Below, in pieces: positions 6,630 to 14,343 of a stretch of 32,076 bases of DNA. The notes under the pieces were generated by a model. The model searched no databases. It saw only the letters and a list, made by a program, of their open reading frames with translations, and had not been told where the DNA came from. A program made the translations under genes and the position numbers. Numbering within the stretch: position 1 is the first letter of the stretch; each line of letters opens with the position of its first letter. Origin of the DNA: an uncultured Clostridia bacterium (GTDB lineage: Bacteria; Bacillota; Clostridia; Christensenellales; CAG-917); NCBI GenBank assembly GCA_947628255.1, contig CANQZE010000005.1:1-32076 (forward strand), in the 5' to 3' direction.

Positions 6630-9137
6630 TTACCAGAGGTCGTCGTTTCGGACAATAGAGGCGCCTTGCGCGGCTCTTGCGATGGCGGCGATGCCTTTCT
6701 TGGCGGCGTCCTTGCTTGTGTAGCCGTCGTTGGTCGTCGCGACGATGTTGTTGTTTGAAGCCCTGAGTCTCAAGCGGAATTCGCCTTGGCTGTCCTCGTA
6801 GATCTCCCACTTTGGGAGCTTTTGCGGCACGGGATTTTTGAGCGTCTGATCCTCGATGGGAGCGGTGGCGGCGTTCTTGATGACGCTTTGGATGCCGACC
6901 TTGCACGACGATTGATCCTTGTAGGGCGCGCCTCCCGGGACGGCAAGGACCCTCTTGTTGGAAGAGAAGAGCTTGTAGGTGAAGTTGCCTTTGTCCGTCT
7001 TTTTGATGACGAATTTGCCGTGTTGTGGCAATGTCTCGTCCGCTTCTTGCAACACTTTTTCTTCTTCGCTTGGTTTTTGATTTTCCTTCTTTATGGACCC
7101 TTTCTTAGCCGCGGGCTTCTTGGCGGAGGGCTTATCCTCTGCGGGTTTCTGCTCCGAAGAGGCTTTCTTGGAAGCGGGCTTCTCGGCAGTGGGTTTTTCC
7201 TCTTCGGGAGTAGGCTCTTCCTCGACGAGGGGTTGATCTTCCTCAACGTCGGCAGTCACGTCCTCGGCGGGGACTTCCGCGGGTTGTTCGCTTGCGGGAG
7301 TCTCGGGTTGTGCGGGTTCATCGCTCTCTTTTGGAGTTTCCGTCTCTTCGGCTGTTTCCGTGAGAGAGGAGTCGTACTCTTCTTGTAGTTCCTCCGAGTA
7401 TTCATCCTCTTCTTCGAGTGTCTCATCGCTTGTCTCGTCGGCGTTGGATTCGGCAACGGTCGCGATGACAGAATCATCGGCGTCGGAGGCGGCTTCCTCC
7501 AAAATCTCTTCGGAGTCTGCATTTTCGGTTTGCGCGGCCTTTCTTGCCTCGGTCTCTTCGATCATTTTGGCGAGGGTGGTTTCGTCAAGTTTGCATTTTG
7601 ACTTGTAGATGAGGAGCGCGATCGTCATCAGCACCATTGGGATTATGCACATACAGGCGAGCAAGCCCATCTTGGTCTGAGGCGAAATGCCTTGGATCAG
7701 TTCGCCGACTTTGCCAACCAAGTCGTATTTTTGACCGGCGGCAGTTGCGGCGTTGGCCTTTCTTTCAAGAGCCGCGATGCCTTGAGTGCAGGCGAAAGCT
7801 CCCGTTGCGAGCAACACAAGCGAAACGATGCCTTGCGAAAGCGCGGATCCCATCTTGGCGGTGAAGGGGCGGAGCGAGAATATGATCGCCTCGTCGCGCT
7901 TGCCCGTCCTCCACTCGTTGTATTCGACGGTGTTTGTCATATTGATGAGCATAATCATATAGAATCCGCTTGCCCAACCGGTTATGCCATAGCACACCGC
8001 CATCACAAGGAATTTCGGCGTGATGTGCATACCTATGAGGTCAAAACCGCCGCCGACGTTGTTGGGCCAAGCAAGCCCGACGATGAGCAACAGCGCATAG
8101 CTGACGATGAGGCTGATCCCGCAACCGTACAGCGTTTTGTTGCGTCCGAGCTTTTTGGAGAACCACGGGTAGAACAGCGTGAACGTCACCGAAAGCACGG
8201 CATAAAGTATGCTGAACACAGTGCCCAGATTGCCTTCATAGCCAAATTCGAAATAGATGTAGAAAGAGAGCAGATTGCCTATCGCTATGCCCGACAGCAC
8301 CGACCAAAGCAACATAACAAGCGTACACCAAAGCAGTTGGTCGTTTTTGAAGAGGACCTTAAAAAGATCCTTGAACTTCATTCGGGAAGTCTTTTGGATA
8401 TTGGCGGGCAACGGCTTTTCCTTGACGCCGAGTATGGTGAAGAGTTGGAAGGACATCATCAACACGCTCACGGCGATCGACATTATGCCGTAGCCTCTGA
8501 CCGCTCCGCCAAACAACGCTTGGCTTATCGTCCCCACCGTGAACATAGGCACCAAAAGCCCCGCGAGTCCGCCGCCCGCGCTGACGACAAGCTGAGTGAA
8601 TGACGTCAGCTTGTTGCGGTCGTCGGGATTGGATGTAAGCGACGGCATCATCCCCCAATAGGAGATGTCGTTCATCGTGAACGTGATGGAGAACATAAAG
8701 TAGGCAAACGCGAGGAAACCTATGAATGCCCATCCGTCAAGCGGCACGTTGAACAGGGCAATTATCACGCCGCCAGTCAAAATCGCGCCGATGAGCTGCC
8801 ACGGCTTGTATTTGCCCCACTTTGTGCGCGTGTTTTCAACGATGGATCCCATAATTGGGTCGTTGAACGCGTCAAAAATGCGCGCCAACACGATTATGAC
8901 CGTGATCATAACGTATTGCGCCGGCGTAAGCGTCTTTGTGAAGGATACGAAAGACAGCAGATACCCGTTGAAAAAGTTGTAGAGAAAGTCTCTTCCGAAT
9001 GTCCCGAGCGGATACATTATCAAGTTGCGCTTCGACAACCGCTCGCCAACGCTCATCGCGTCGATCTCGCTCCCCGTCGCGGCGGACGCGACTTCGGCGG
9101 CGCTTTGAGCCTGAATGTCAAGATTTTGATCGTCCAT
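6630..9137 (-). CDS. GPH-family sugar:cation symporter fused to tandem DUF1508 domains
   Basis: 835 residues; ATG 9137 has GGGAGA nine bases upstream. Residues about 25-510 form a 12-helix glycoside-pentoside-hexuronide symporter (MelB type): IFDAFNDPIMGSIVENTRTK and WGKYKPW are the family signatures, with Asp residues placed for cation binding. Such proteins import glycosides with Na+ or H+. Residues about 525-705 are a long acidic, then Lys/Pro/Ala-rich linker. After it come two copies of the YegP/DUF1508 fold: about 707-757 (GKFVIKKTDKGNFTYKLFSS) and about 775-822 (WEIYEDSQGEFRLRLRASNN, then DGYTSKDAAKKGI). Usual GPH proteins are about 450-500 residues, so the extra 330 residues are exceptional. 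It has its own promoter and stands alone; the nearest glycosidase is the GH2 gene at 15.2 kb. Confidence 0.9.
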   Translation of the reverse strand: MDDQNLDIQAQSAAEVASAATGSEIDAMSVGERLSKRNLIMYPLGTFGRDFLYNFFNGYLLSFVSFTKTLTPAQYVMITVIIVLARIFDAFNDPIMGSIVENTRTKWGKYKPWQLIGAILTGGVIIALFNVPLDGWAFIGFLAFAYFMFSITFTMNDISYWGMMPSLTSNPDDRNKLTSFTQLVVSAGGGLAGLLVPMFTVGTISQALFGGAVRGYGIMSIAVSVLMMSFQLFTILGVKEKPLPANIQKTSRMKFKDLFKVLFKNDQLLWCTLVMLLWSVLSGIAIGNLLSFYIYFEFGYEGNLGTVFSILYAVLSVTFTLFYPWFSKKLGRNKTLYGCGISLIVSYALLLIVGLAWPNNVGGGFDLIGMHITPKFLVMAVCYGITGWASGFYMIMLINMTNTVEYNEWRTGKRDEAIIFSLRPFTAKMGSALSQGIVSLVLLATGAFACTQGIAALERKANAATAAGQKYDLVGKVGELIQGISPQTKMGLLACMCIIPMVLMTIALLIYKSKCKLDETTLAKMIEETEARKAAQTENADSEEILEEAASDADDSVIATVAESNADETSDETLEEEDEYSEELQEEYDSSLTETAEETETPKESDEPAQPETPASEQPAEVPAEDVTADVEEDQPLVEEEPTPEEEKPTAEKPASKKASSEQKPAEDKPSAKKPAAKKGSIKKENQKPSEEEKVLQEADETLPQHGKFVIKKTDKGNFTYKLFSSNKRVLAVPGGAPYKDQSSCKVGIQSVIKNAATAPIEDQTLKNPVPQKLPKWEIYEDSQGEFRLRLRASNNNIVATTNDGYTSKDAAKKGIAAIARAAQGASIVRNDDLW

Positions 9138-9167
9138 AATTTCTCCCTTTCAAATAATTGTAAATAT

Positions 9168-9196
9168 ATGATAACAAAAATTCTAAGTGATTACAA
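9168..9196 (-). promoter_or_regulatory. Candidate promoter of the symporter gene
   Basis: On the minus strand TTGTAA (9191-9196) and TATCAT (9168-9173) are 17 bases apart, with the start codon 30 bases further on. The match to the consensus is four and five of six positions. Confidence 0.5.
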
Positions 9197-9257
9197 TATA
9201 AAAAAGACGACGATTTCAAAAAAATCCGACCGAAAATAAAAAAATGCGAAAAAACGC

Positions 9258-9286
9258 TGTACAATTCGCGAGAATTTGATTATAAT
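9258..9286 (+). promoter_or_regulatory. Promoter of tRNA-Pro
   Basis: TGTACA (9258-9263), 17 bases, then a perfect TATAAT (9281-9286), ending 11 bases before the mature tRNA. Confidence 0.7.
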
Positions 9287-9297
9287 GTACAGGCAAT

Positions 9298-9374
9298 CTG
9301 GGTGTGGCGCAGTTTGGTAGCGCGCATGAATGGGGTTCATGAGGCCGGAAGTTCAAGTCTTCTCACCCAGACCA
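9298..9374 (+). tRNA. tRNA-Pro (GGG)
   Basis: 77 bases with a full cloverleaf: acceptor CTGGGTG/CACCCAG, D-arm GCGCAGTTTGGTAGCGC, anticodon stem CATGA/TCATG around ATGGGGT with anticodon GGG, T-arm GGAAG-TTCAAGT-CTTCT, discriminator A and encoded CCA. GGG reads the proline codons CCC and CCU. Single-gene transcript with its own promoter and terminator. Confidence 0.95.
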
Positions 9375-9379
9375 GACCA

Positions 9380-9415
9380 AAAAAGCACGTAAAGACCTTG
9401 CGTGCTTTTTGTTTT
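9380..9415. terminator. Terminator of tRNA-Pro (also usable from the right)
   Basis: AAAAAGCACG (9380-9389) pairs with CGTGCTTTTT (9401-9410). The T tract follows directly on the plus strand, and another T run follows on the minus strand, where the lipoprotein gene ends at 9489. Confidence 0.8.
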
Positions 9416-9488
9416 GCAAAAAACGGCGGCGGGATATACCGTCGTCGTTTTTTTGTGCGCATTTTGCGGGCGATTTTTTGCGGGAAGC

Positions 9489-10430
9489 TCAATAAGCGCT
9501 GTTCAAAGCAAGTTCACGATATTCTGCGACTGCGATGTTGTCAATGTAAGATAAATAGCCGTATTGTAGCTCGTGCAGATATTCTCTTTGGCTTTTGCAA
9601 GTACCAGTATGTCCACCCATTGATAATGTAACAATCTTATCACCAACAAGCATGGTTATATCAGTTCCGATACCACTAGTTGTTGAATTAAATTCTGTTG
9701 TATTGATAACTTTGTAGTTGATGATCTCGCTTGAAGTTATGCCGCGGCTAGTCAAAAAGTCGTGGACTTTTGGCTGCGACAGCGCATAAGCGCAAATATC
9801 CTCAGGCACGCCATGCTCCGTGATACGGGTTTTTCCCACAGCAAAAGTAAAATCAACATTTTCATTATCAATTATTTGTGAATTGCATTCTTTATATGTA
9901 CTGCATGCTTGATAGGCTTGACAATTCCCAACAAAAAATATATTCATATTATTTCTAATACAGGCGAAAAAAATATTTCCATCATTATGATTTGTAGCGA
10001 GTATATCAACATTTAATATGCGAAATCTTTCATTTGTTATGCCTTTATTATATATTTCTTCAATCAAACTTGGCAATTCTGCCTCAAATTTTGCTTTATA
10101 TTCTGCTTCGGTGGTGGTATCTTCGCTTGGCTGTTCCTGCTCTTCGGGTTGCTTTTGCTCTTCGGGTTGTTTTTGATCGTCAGGTTGTTTCTCCTCGTCG
10201 GGGGTTTCTTCTTCGTCGGGAGTTTCGATTTCGGGAGTGTTGTCGGGCGCGTTGTCGGGAGTGTTGTCGGGAGTGCTGTCGGGCGTAGAGTTGGGCGTGG
10301 AGTTTGGGACGGTCTGCTGTTTGTTGTTTGAGCGATCGAACAAACTGCATGCGGCAAGCGACATGCACAGCGCGGCGATCAAAACAACGCACGCCACGGC
10401 GCGCAAAAATGACAAATTGTGACTTTGCAT
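9489..10430 (-). CDS. Lipoprotein with Pro/Asp/Gln-rich repeat linker, unknown C-terminal domain
   Basis: 313 residues from the ATG at 10430, which has AGGAGGAAAT directly before it; the frame is open further upstream but without a ribosome site. Residues 1-27 are a lipoprotein signal peptide (LRAVACVVLIAALCMSLAAC), Cys28 being the lipidated residue, so the protein is anchored on the outer face of the membrane. About residues 37-105 are low-complexity repeats: TPDN/TPNS tetrapeptides, then EKQPDDQ/KQPEEQ units. This stretch acts as a spacer through the wall. The remaining 200 residues form an unrecognised domain with several cysteines (FACIRNN, CQAYQACSTYKEC). The second half of the gene is much more AT-rich than its surroundings, which may reflect transfer. 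Function unknown. Confidence 0.8.
   Translation of the reverse strand: MQSHNLSFLRAVACVVLIAALCMSLAACSLFDRSNNKQQTVPNSTPNSTPDSTPDNTPDNAPDNTPEIETPDEEETPDEEKQPDDQKQPEEQKQPEEQEQPSEDTTTEAEYKAKFEAELPSLIEEIYNKGITNERFRILNVDILATNHNDGNIFFACIRNNMNIFFVGNCQAYQACSTYKECNSQIIDNENVDFTFAVGKTRITEHGVPEDICAYALSQPKVHDFLTSRGITSSEIINYKVINTTEFNSTTSGIGTDITMLVGDKIVTLSMGGHTGTCKSQREYLHELQYGYLSYIDNIAVAEYRELALNSAY
10236..10310 (+). repeat. Short tandem repeat inside the lipoprotein gene
   Basis: About six degenerate 12-base units of the type GTGTTGTCGGGA, written on the plus strand, encode the Thr-Pro-Asp/Asn-Asn/Ser tetrapeptides on the minus strand. In-frame copy-number change by slippage would lengthen or shorten the linker without breaking the frame. 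Confidence 0.7.
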
Positions 10431-10877
10431 ATTTCCTCCTTTTGCGGCTCTTGACATTGCGCGGGCGCAAATTTCATCGCCGCCAAAGCGTTTATTTGCG
10501 ATATCTTGCTTGCGCACCCTTTGCCTTGCCAAAACGCTACTTTTGCAAGATTTGCATTACGTTTGTTGGCAAAATGCGGGATAAAATATAAGGTGCGCCG
10601 CTATGAGCGACGCACCGCAACTTGCCTTCGCCCATAGGTTGCGACACCATCAAATACGTGCGAAACATAATGCACTCTGAAAGAGCTTGGCAAAATTGCC
10701 ACCGCGAAAGAGTCCATTGTTTCGCTGATTGCAAAAACAAAATATGATGATGTCGCAATGCTATTCTAACATCTTTTGACGATTAAATCAACAATTTGCA
10801 AAAATTTATCTCAAAGTGCAAAGTACATTCCAAATGGAACTATTTTATATATAATACAAAAATACAATAAAAAACGT
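10431..10877. other. Intergenic stretch between lipoprotein and rplU promoter
   Basis: I see no convincing gene in these 447 bases. A strong hairpin lies at 10592-10616 (GGTGCG-C-CGCT / AGCG-A-CGCACC, three-base loop); on the minus strand it is followed by an AT-rich run, so it might end a minus-strand transcript. A smaller one, GGCAAAATTGCC, lies near 10690. A 73-codon minus-strand frame at 10537-10758 has no ribosome site and no recognisable protein pattern. Confidence 0.5.
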
Positions 10878-10906
10878 TTGACATTTTGCGCGGGGTTTGC
10901 TAAAGT
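10878..10906 (+). promoter_or_regulatory. Promoter of rplU-prp-rpmA
   Basis: Consensus TTGACA (10878-10883), 17-base spacer, TAAAGT (10901-10906). Transcription would start near 10913, giving an 80-base leader before rplU. Confidence 0.75.
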
Positions 10907-10910
10907 AGAG

Positions 10911-10985
10911 GTCGAGCCGCTCGGAAGTGGTTTTTTAAGCTGTCCCGATTGTCGGGCGCACCACGACGGCGAGACTGGTCAGAGG
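10911..10985 (+). promoter_or_regulatory. Structured leader of rplU (L21 leader type)
   Basis: The leader can fold into one closed domain. GTC-GA-GCCG (10911-10919) pairs with CGGC-GA-GAC (10967-10975) across a tandem G-A internal loop. An inner GTGG (10927-10930) pairs with CCAC (10961-10964), and CCCGA/TCGGG hairpins at 10944-10956. Firmicutes rplU genes often carry such a leader (the L21 leader), thought to bind L21 and repress its operon. I assign it by position and fold, not by a covariance search. AGAGGAGG follows at 10981. Confidence 0.55.
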
Positions 10986-10994
10986 AGGTATAGT

Positions 10995-11300
10995 ATGTAC
11001 GCAATCGTTGAATGCGGCGGCAAACAGTACAAGGTCGAGAAGGATATGCTGGTCAAGGTCGAGAAGCTCGACGCGGAGATCGGCGCTGAGGTCGAACTCA
11101 AAGTTCTGCTTGTTGCAAACGAGAACGGAGTCAAAGCGGGCAAAGAGGCAGAAGGCTGCAAGGTCAAAGCAGTTGTCACAAAGCAGGACAAGTTCGCGAA
11201 GATCCTCGTTTTCCACTACAAAGCAAAGAAGCAAATCAGAAAGCGTCAAGGCCATCGTCAGCCCTACACAGAGCTGAAGATCGTGGCGATCGAGGGCTAA
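10995..11300 (+). CDS. rplU: 50S ribosomal protein L21
   Basis: 101 residues, ATG 10995 after AGAGGAGG. The sequence starts MYAIVECGGKQYKV, and the C-terminal KILVFHYKAKKQIRKRQGHR with QPYT is the rRNA-binding signature of L21. It binds 23S rRNA in the large subunit. First gene of the classic rplU-prp-rpmA operon; the next gene starts at the base right after the stop codon. Regulation is probably through the structured leader upstream. Confidence 0.98.
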   Translation: MYAIVECGGKQYKVEKDMLVKVEKLDAEIGAEVELKVLLVANENGVKAGKEAEGCKVKAVVTKQDKFAKILVFHYKAKKQIRKRQGHRQPYTELKIVAIEG

Positions 11301-11630
11301 ATGCTCACGGTTCGGTTTTTGAAAGAGAATGACAAATTTGTCGGCATAGAGTGCAACGGCCATTGCGAGTATGCCGATGAGGGCGCGGACATCGTCTGCG
11401 CGGCGGCAAGCTCCGTCATTCAAACGGCTGTGCTGGGCGTCATCAGGCTTTTGGGCTTGAACATAGGCTATGAGACTGACGACGAGAAGGGATATCTCAA
11501 GGCGATCTTGCCAAAGGATATTTCCGAGGGCGACCTGCACGACGCGGATATCATCTTCAAAACCGCATATCTCGGGGTGTCCGACCTCTATGAAACTTAT
11601 TCGGACTTCATATCTTTGGAGGTAAAGTAA
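11301..11630 (+). CDS. prp: Ribosomal-processing cysteine protease Prp
   Basis: 109 residues, starting directly after the rplU stop. Prp removes the N-terminal extension of L27 in Firmicutes and is essential there. The catalytic pair is visible in [18 protein letters not shown]: His21 and Cys33, matching the His/Cys spacing of the family. Length is normal. No separate ribosome site is needed because it is coupled to rplU. The substrate, L27 with its extension, is encoded one base after the stop codon, so protease and substrate are made together. Confidence 0.95.
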   Translation: MLTVRFLKENDKFVGIECNGHCEYADEGADIVCAAASSVIQTAVLGVIRLLGLNIGYETDDEKGYLKAILPKDISEGDLHDADIIFKTAYLGVSDLYETYSDFISLEVK

Positions 11631-11631
11631 T

Positions 11632-11910
11632 ATGTTTATCAATATACAACTGTTCGCTCACAAAAAAGGTTCCGGTTCTTCTCACAACGGACGTGAGAGT
11701 GCGGCAAAGCGCCTCGGTCCCAAGCGTGCAGACGGACAATTTGTGCTTGCAGGCAACATCCTCGTTCGCCAAAGAGGCACAAAGTATCATCCGGGCAACA
11801 ACGTCTCTATCGGCAAGGACGACACGCTCTTTGCTCTCATCGACGGCGTCGTGAAATTCGAGCGCGTCGGCAAGGATCGCAAGCAAGTGTCTGTGTACGC
11901 CGCAGAATGA
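11632..11910 (+). CDS. rpmA: 50S ribosomal protein L27 with Prp-cleaved extension
   Basis: 92 residues; GGAGG lies nine bases before ATG 11632, inside the end of prp. The mature protein begins [15 protein letters not shown], the conserved L27 N-terminus that reaches the peptidyl-transferase centre. Before it stands MFINIQLF, the extension that Prp removes; cleavage is expected after Phe8. [21 protein letters not shown] and the GTKYHPG segment are typical. In many Firmicutes obgE follows; here the operon ends with a terminator instead. Confidence 0.98.
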   Translation: MFINIQLFAHKKGSGSSHNGRESAAKRLGPKRADGQFVLAGNILVRQRGTKYHPGNNVSIGKDDTLFALIDGVVKFERVGKDRKQVSVYAAE

Positions 11911-11919
11911 GTCATCCGC

Positions 11920-11949
11920 CGCGCCGTCTTCGGACGGCGCGATTTTTTT
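11920..11949 (+). terminator. Terminator of the rplU operon
   Basis: A nine-base GC-rich stem (CGCGCCGTC/GACGGCGCG) with a stable TTCG tetraloop, then A and T7. It lies nine bases after the rpmA stop. Confidence 0.95.
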
Positions 11950-12053
11950 ATGACAAGCGCCGATTTTGACGTCGTCGGGTCGGCAATCTTTTGAAAAAAG
12001 GCAATTTGAGCCTCGCGGGACATTCTCCGCTCAACTTGCGCAACAACAACTTT

Positions 12054-12884
12054 ATGACTACGTTTTCGCTTGAAAAAACCCCTTATTTTGACATTGCCGC
12101 CACCCTCGAATGCGGGCAGGTGTTTCGCTTTGTTCCCATCGACGGAGGCTACAGAGTGTGCGCGACGAGTCATCGCGCGGACGTCTTGGACAGGGGCGAC
12201 CATTATGACGTCATCTGCGACGACGCCGATTTTTTCAAGCGCTATTTCGATTTTGACACAGACTATGCCGCAATACAGGCGGGGCTTGAGGACGGCGGCG
12301 CGTTGAGCGAGGCGATCGCGTTCGGACGAGGCATACACATTTTGAGGCAGGACCCCATCGAGACCATCTTCTCTTTTATAGTGTCTCAAAACAACCACAT
12401 CCCGCGTATCAAGGGCATAATCGAGCGCATATGCGAGGCGCTCGGCGAGGACAAGGGCGGATATTTTGCGTTTCCGACTCTCGAAGCGCTTGCGAGCGCG
12501 GGCGAAGATTTTTATGCGAGCATAGGCGCGGGCTATCGCGCGGCATATCTTGACAGAGCGGCAAAGGCGATGCTCGTCGTCGATCTCGAGGGCTGGAGCC
12601 GCCTCGACACGCCGACCCTCAGAGCGCAACTTCTCGCGATGTACGGCGTCGGGCGCAAAGTCGCGGATTGCATCTTGCTGTTCGGCTTCAACAGGTTTGA
12701 CGTTTTTCCCGTTGACACGTGGATCAAAAAGGTGTATGCGGATGTCTATCCCGATATGCCTGCCGACAAAATGTCAACTTTATTGGTGCAAAAATACGGA
12801 AAATATGCGGGTTTTGTGCAACAATGGCTATTTTATTTCAAAAGAACAAAAAAAACTATGGACAAATCGAATATTTTAAGTTAG
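12054..12884 (+). CDS. OGG1-type 8-oxoguanine DNA glycosylase/AP lyase
   Basis: 276 residues from ATG 12054 (MTTFSLEKTPYFDIAATLECGQVFRF, matching the family N-terminus). The frame is open back to a TTG at 11991, and neither start has a good ribosome site. Excises oxidised guanine paired with C in base-excision repair. Residues 1-95 are the OGG N-terminal domain (LECGQVFRF). IETIFSFIVSQNNHIPRIKGII is the conserved helix segment. The helix-hairpin-helix GVGRKVADCILLFGF holds the catalytic Lys202, and Asp221 in FPVDTWIKK lies 19 residues on, the same spacing as Lys249/Asp268 of human OGG1. Near the C-terminus the sequence becomes AT-rich. Monocistronic, between two terminators or promoters. Confidence 0.92.
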   Translation: MTTFSLEKTPYFDIAATLECGQVFRFVPIDGGYRVCATSHRADVLDRGDHYDVICDDADFFKRYFDFDTDYAAIQAGLEDGGALSEAIAFGRGIHILRQDPIETIFSFIVSQNNHIPRIKGIIERICEALGEDKGGYFAFPTLEALASAGEDFYASIGAGYRAAYLDRAAKAMLVVDLEGWSRLDTPTLRAQLLAMYGVGRKVADCILLFGFNRFDVFPVDTWIKKVYADVYPDMPADKMSTLLVQKYGKYAGFVQQWLFYFKRTKKTMDKSNILS

Positions 12885-12887
12885 AAT
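12859..12887 (+). promoter_or_regulatory. Candidate promoter of the NYN-domain gene
   Basis: TGGACA (12859-12864), 17 bases, TAGAAT (12882-12887), overlapping the end of the glycosylase gene. A second -10-like TATAAT at 12893-12898 has no matching -35. Confidence 0.45.
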
Positions 12888-12943
12888 AAATTTATAATAT
12901 AAAAGAATGCGCAACTCATTGCAGAGTTGACAAGGAGAAGATT

Positions 12944-13645
12944 ATGGCAGCAACAAAAAAGTATGTGGTTCTTGCAGACATCGAGAGCGTTCGCGTTCCT
13001 TTCACGGTGTTTGAGTCCGCTCTTGAGGAGCTTTCCCGCTACGGCGAGATCGCCGCGTGCAAATTCTATGGCTATTCCGCAAAGCGCACAAAGGATTATG
13101 GTGAGTTCATTCAGGAGAACAGCTATGACGCGCTCTCGGCGCTCCCCAAGAAGAGAAAGGGTAAACTCGATTTGCGCCAAGTCATCGACGCGGCAAGACT
13201 TGCTCAGTTCCCCAACATCGACGGCTTCTTCATCATCTACGGCAACGGCGACATCACTCCGCTCATCGCGTATCTCAAGGCATATGGCAAGGACGTCGTC
13301 GCAGGCGTCATTGAGCAGGACAAGAATTCCGTGCTGTGCAACAAGGTCATTATGCTCAACAACAATGCCACAAGTCAGGTCGTGCTCAACGCGGGCTACA
13401 AGAAGACGGGCGCTCCTCAACCCAAGAAGGTCGCTCCTCAACGTCCCACTCCCGTGCAGACCGCACCTCAACCCGCTCCTCAACCCGCACCGCAACCTCA
13501 ATATCAACCGCCTCAGCAGCCCGTCTATCAGCAACCCGCGTACCAGCCCGCTCCTCAACCGGTAGCGCCCGCAGGTCCCAGCGACGCGGAACAGGCTCAG
13601 ATGGCTTTGTTGCTCGAGCAATTCAATAAGATCCTCGGAGAGTGA
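12944..13645 (+). CDS. NYN (PIN-like, LabA/DUF88) domain protein with Pro/Gln-rich tail
   Basis: 233 residues; AAGGAGAAG lies shortly before ATG 12944. Residues 5-145 form a NYN domain, a PIN-like metal-dependent nuclease fold: KYVVLADIES gives the first acidic residue (Asp12), IDAARLAQFPNIDGFFIIYG and NGDITPLIAYLKAYGKDVVAG give the later acidic and Gly residues. Proteins of this kind are suspected RNases. The tail (about 148-233) is made of PQPAPQ/QYQPPQQPVYQQ repeats and ends in a short helix (AQMALLLEQFNKIL) that might mediate binding to a partner. The disordered tail is the unusual part. Exact substrate unknown. Confidence 0.85.
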   Translation: MAATKKYVVLADIESVRVPFTVFESALEELSRYGEIAACKFYGYSAKRTKDYGEFIQENSYDALSALPKKRKGKLDLRQVIDAARLAQFPNIDGFFIIYGNGDITPLIAYLKAYGKDVVAGVIEQDKNSVLCNKVIMLNNNATSQVVLNAGYKKTGAPQPKKVAPQRPTPVQTAPQPAPQPAPQPQYQPPQQPVYQQPAYQPAPQPVAPAGPSDAEQAQMALLLEQFNKILGE

Positions 13646-13762
13646 TCTCAAAGGACGCTCCGTGCAAAAACTTTGCGCTTGAAAAATGTCCCGCGGCTGC
13701 ATAAACCTCGGGACGTCGGCGTGTATAACTGTTTGGGATGACGGCAAGTCGTCCCATTTATA

Positions 13763-13796
13763 AAAAAAAAATATGGCGGCGAGCCATATTTTTTTT
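13763..13796. terminator. Bidirectional terminator between NYN gene and folA
   Basis: An A-run, ATATGGC (13771-13777), loop GGCGA, GCCATAT (13783-13789), then a T-run on either strand. It lies 117 bases after the NYN stop and 35 bases after the folA stop on the other strand. Two more hairpins without T-runs lie between 13690 and 13757. Confidence 0.85.
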
Positions 13797-13830
13797 GTAA
13801 CCGTATTTTTTCAGTTTGCGGTTCAAAAGA

Positions 13831-14343
13831 TCAAAAGGGCAAAGTCGCGGAGTTTTTGTAGGTGCAGAACGAAATTTTGTATCCGTTGTCGTCGATGGGA
13901 GGTTCGCTTGCGACCTGCCGCCAATTTTCAAGCGCGTCGAGATTGTCGAGAAACACCGTCGCGCCGCCATCCGCGTCAACTTTGGTGATGATCGCCTCTT
14001 CGCAGTAGGGTAGCATTGTGCGATACATCATCGCGCCGCCGATGACAAAGACGTCCTCGGGAGAATGTTTTTTCACCTCTGCGGACATCTCCTCGAGGGA
14101 GCGGACAAGGATATATCCTTTCTCGCTCGCGTCGGCGTCGCTTCCTTCGGGATAGAGTACGATATTCACCCGCCCTTTGAGAGGCATCCCGCCGGGAAGA
14201 GAGCGCAGAGTGTTGTAGCCCATCAGCACCGTCTTGCCGCGCGTGTAGCTCACAAAATGGCGCATATCCTCCTTGAGGTCGAAAAGCAAGCCGTTATTTT
14301 TGCCTATCCCCCAATTTTTGTCCACCGCAACGATCAATTTCAT
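13831..14343 (-). CDS. folA: Dihydrofolate reductase
   Basis: 170 residues; ATG overlaps the thyA stop by four bases (ATGA), so the two are coupled. Reduces dihydrofolate with NADPH, restoring the tetrahydrofolate oxidised by thymidylate synthase. Motifs: MKLIVAVDKNWGIGKNNGLLFDLKEDM at the N-terminus (substrate-side Asp in FDLKEDM; the usual W/L-P-D core appears as L-F-D-L), GKTVLMGYNTLRSLPGG for NADPH binding, VFVIGGAMMYRTMLP, and a C-terminal ISFCTYKN strand. Length is typical. The WGIG segment and LKEDM rather than PEDM mark it as a divergent clostridial type. Confidence 0.95.
   Translation of the reverse strand: MKLIVAVDKNWGIGKNNGLLFDLKEDMRHFVSYTRGKTVLMGYNTLRSLPGGMPLKGRVNIVLYPEGSDADASEKGYILVRSLEEMSAEVKKHSPEDVFVIGGAMMYRTMLPYCEEAIITKVDADGGATVFLDNLDALENWRQVASEPPIDDNGYKISFCTYKNSATLPF

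Noticed and set aside
7692-8603. 303-codon plus-strand frame inside the symporter gene
   Set aside because: Antisense to conserved membrane helices; composition rich in Arg, His and Glu, typical of a shadow frame.
10537-10758. 73-codon minus-strand frame in the intergenic region before rplU
   Set aside because: No ribosome site, no hydrophobic or domain pattern, and it spans a strong hairpin.
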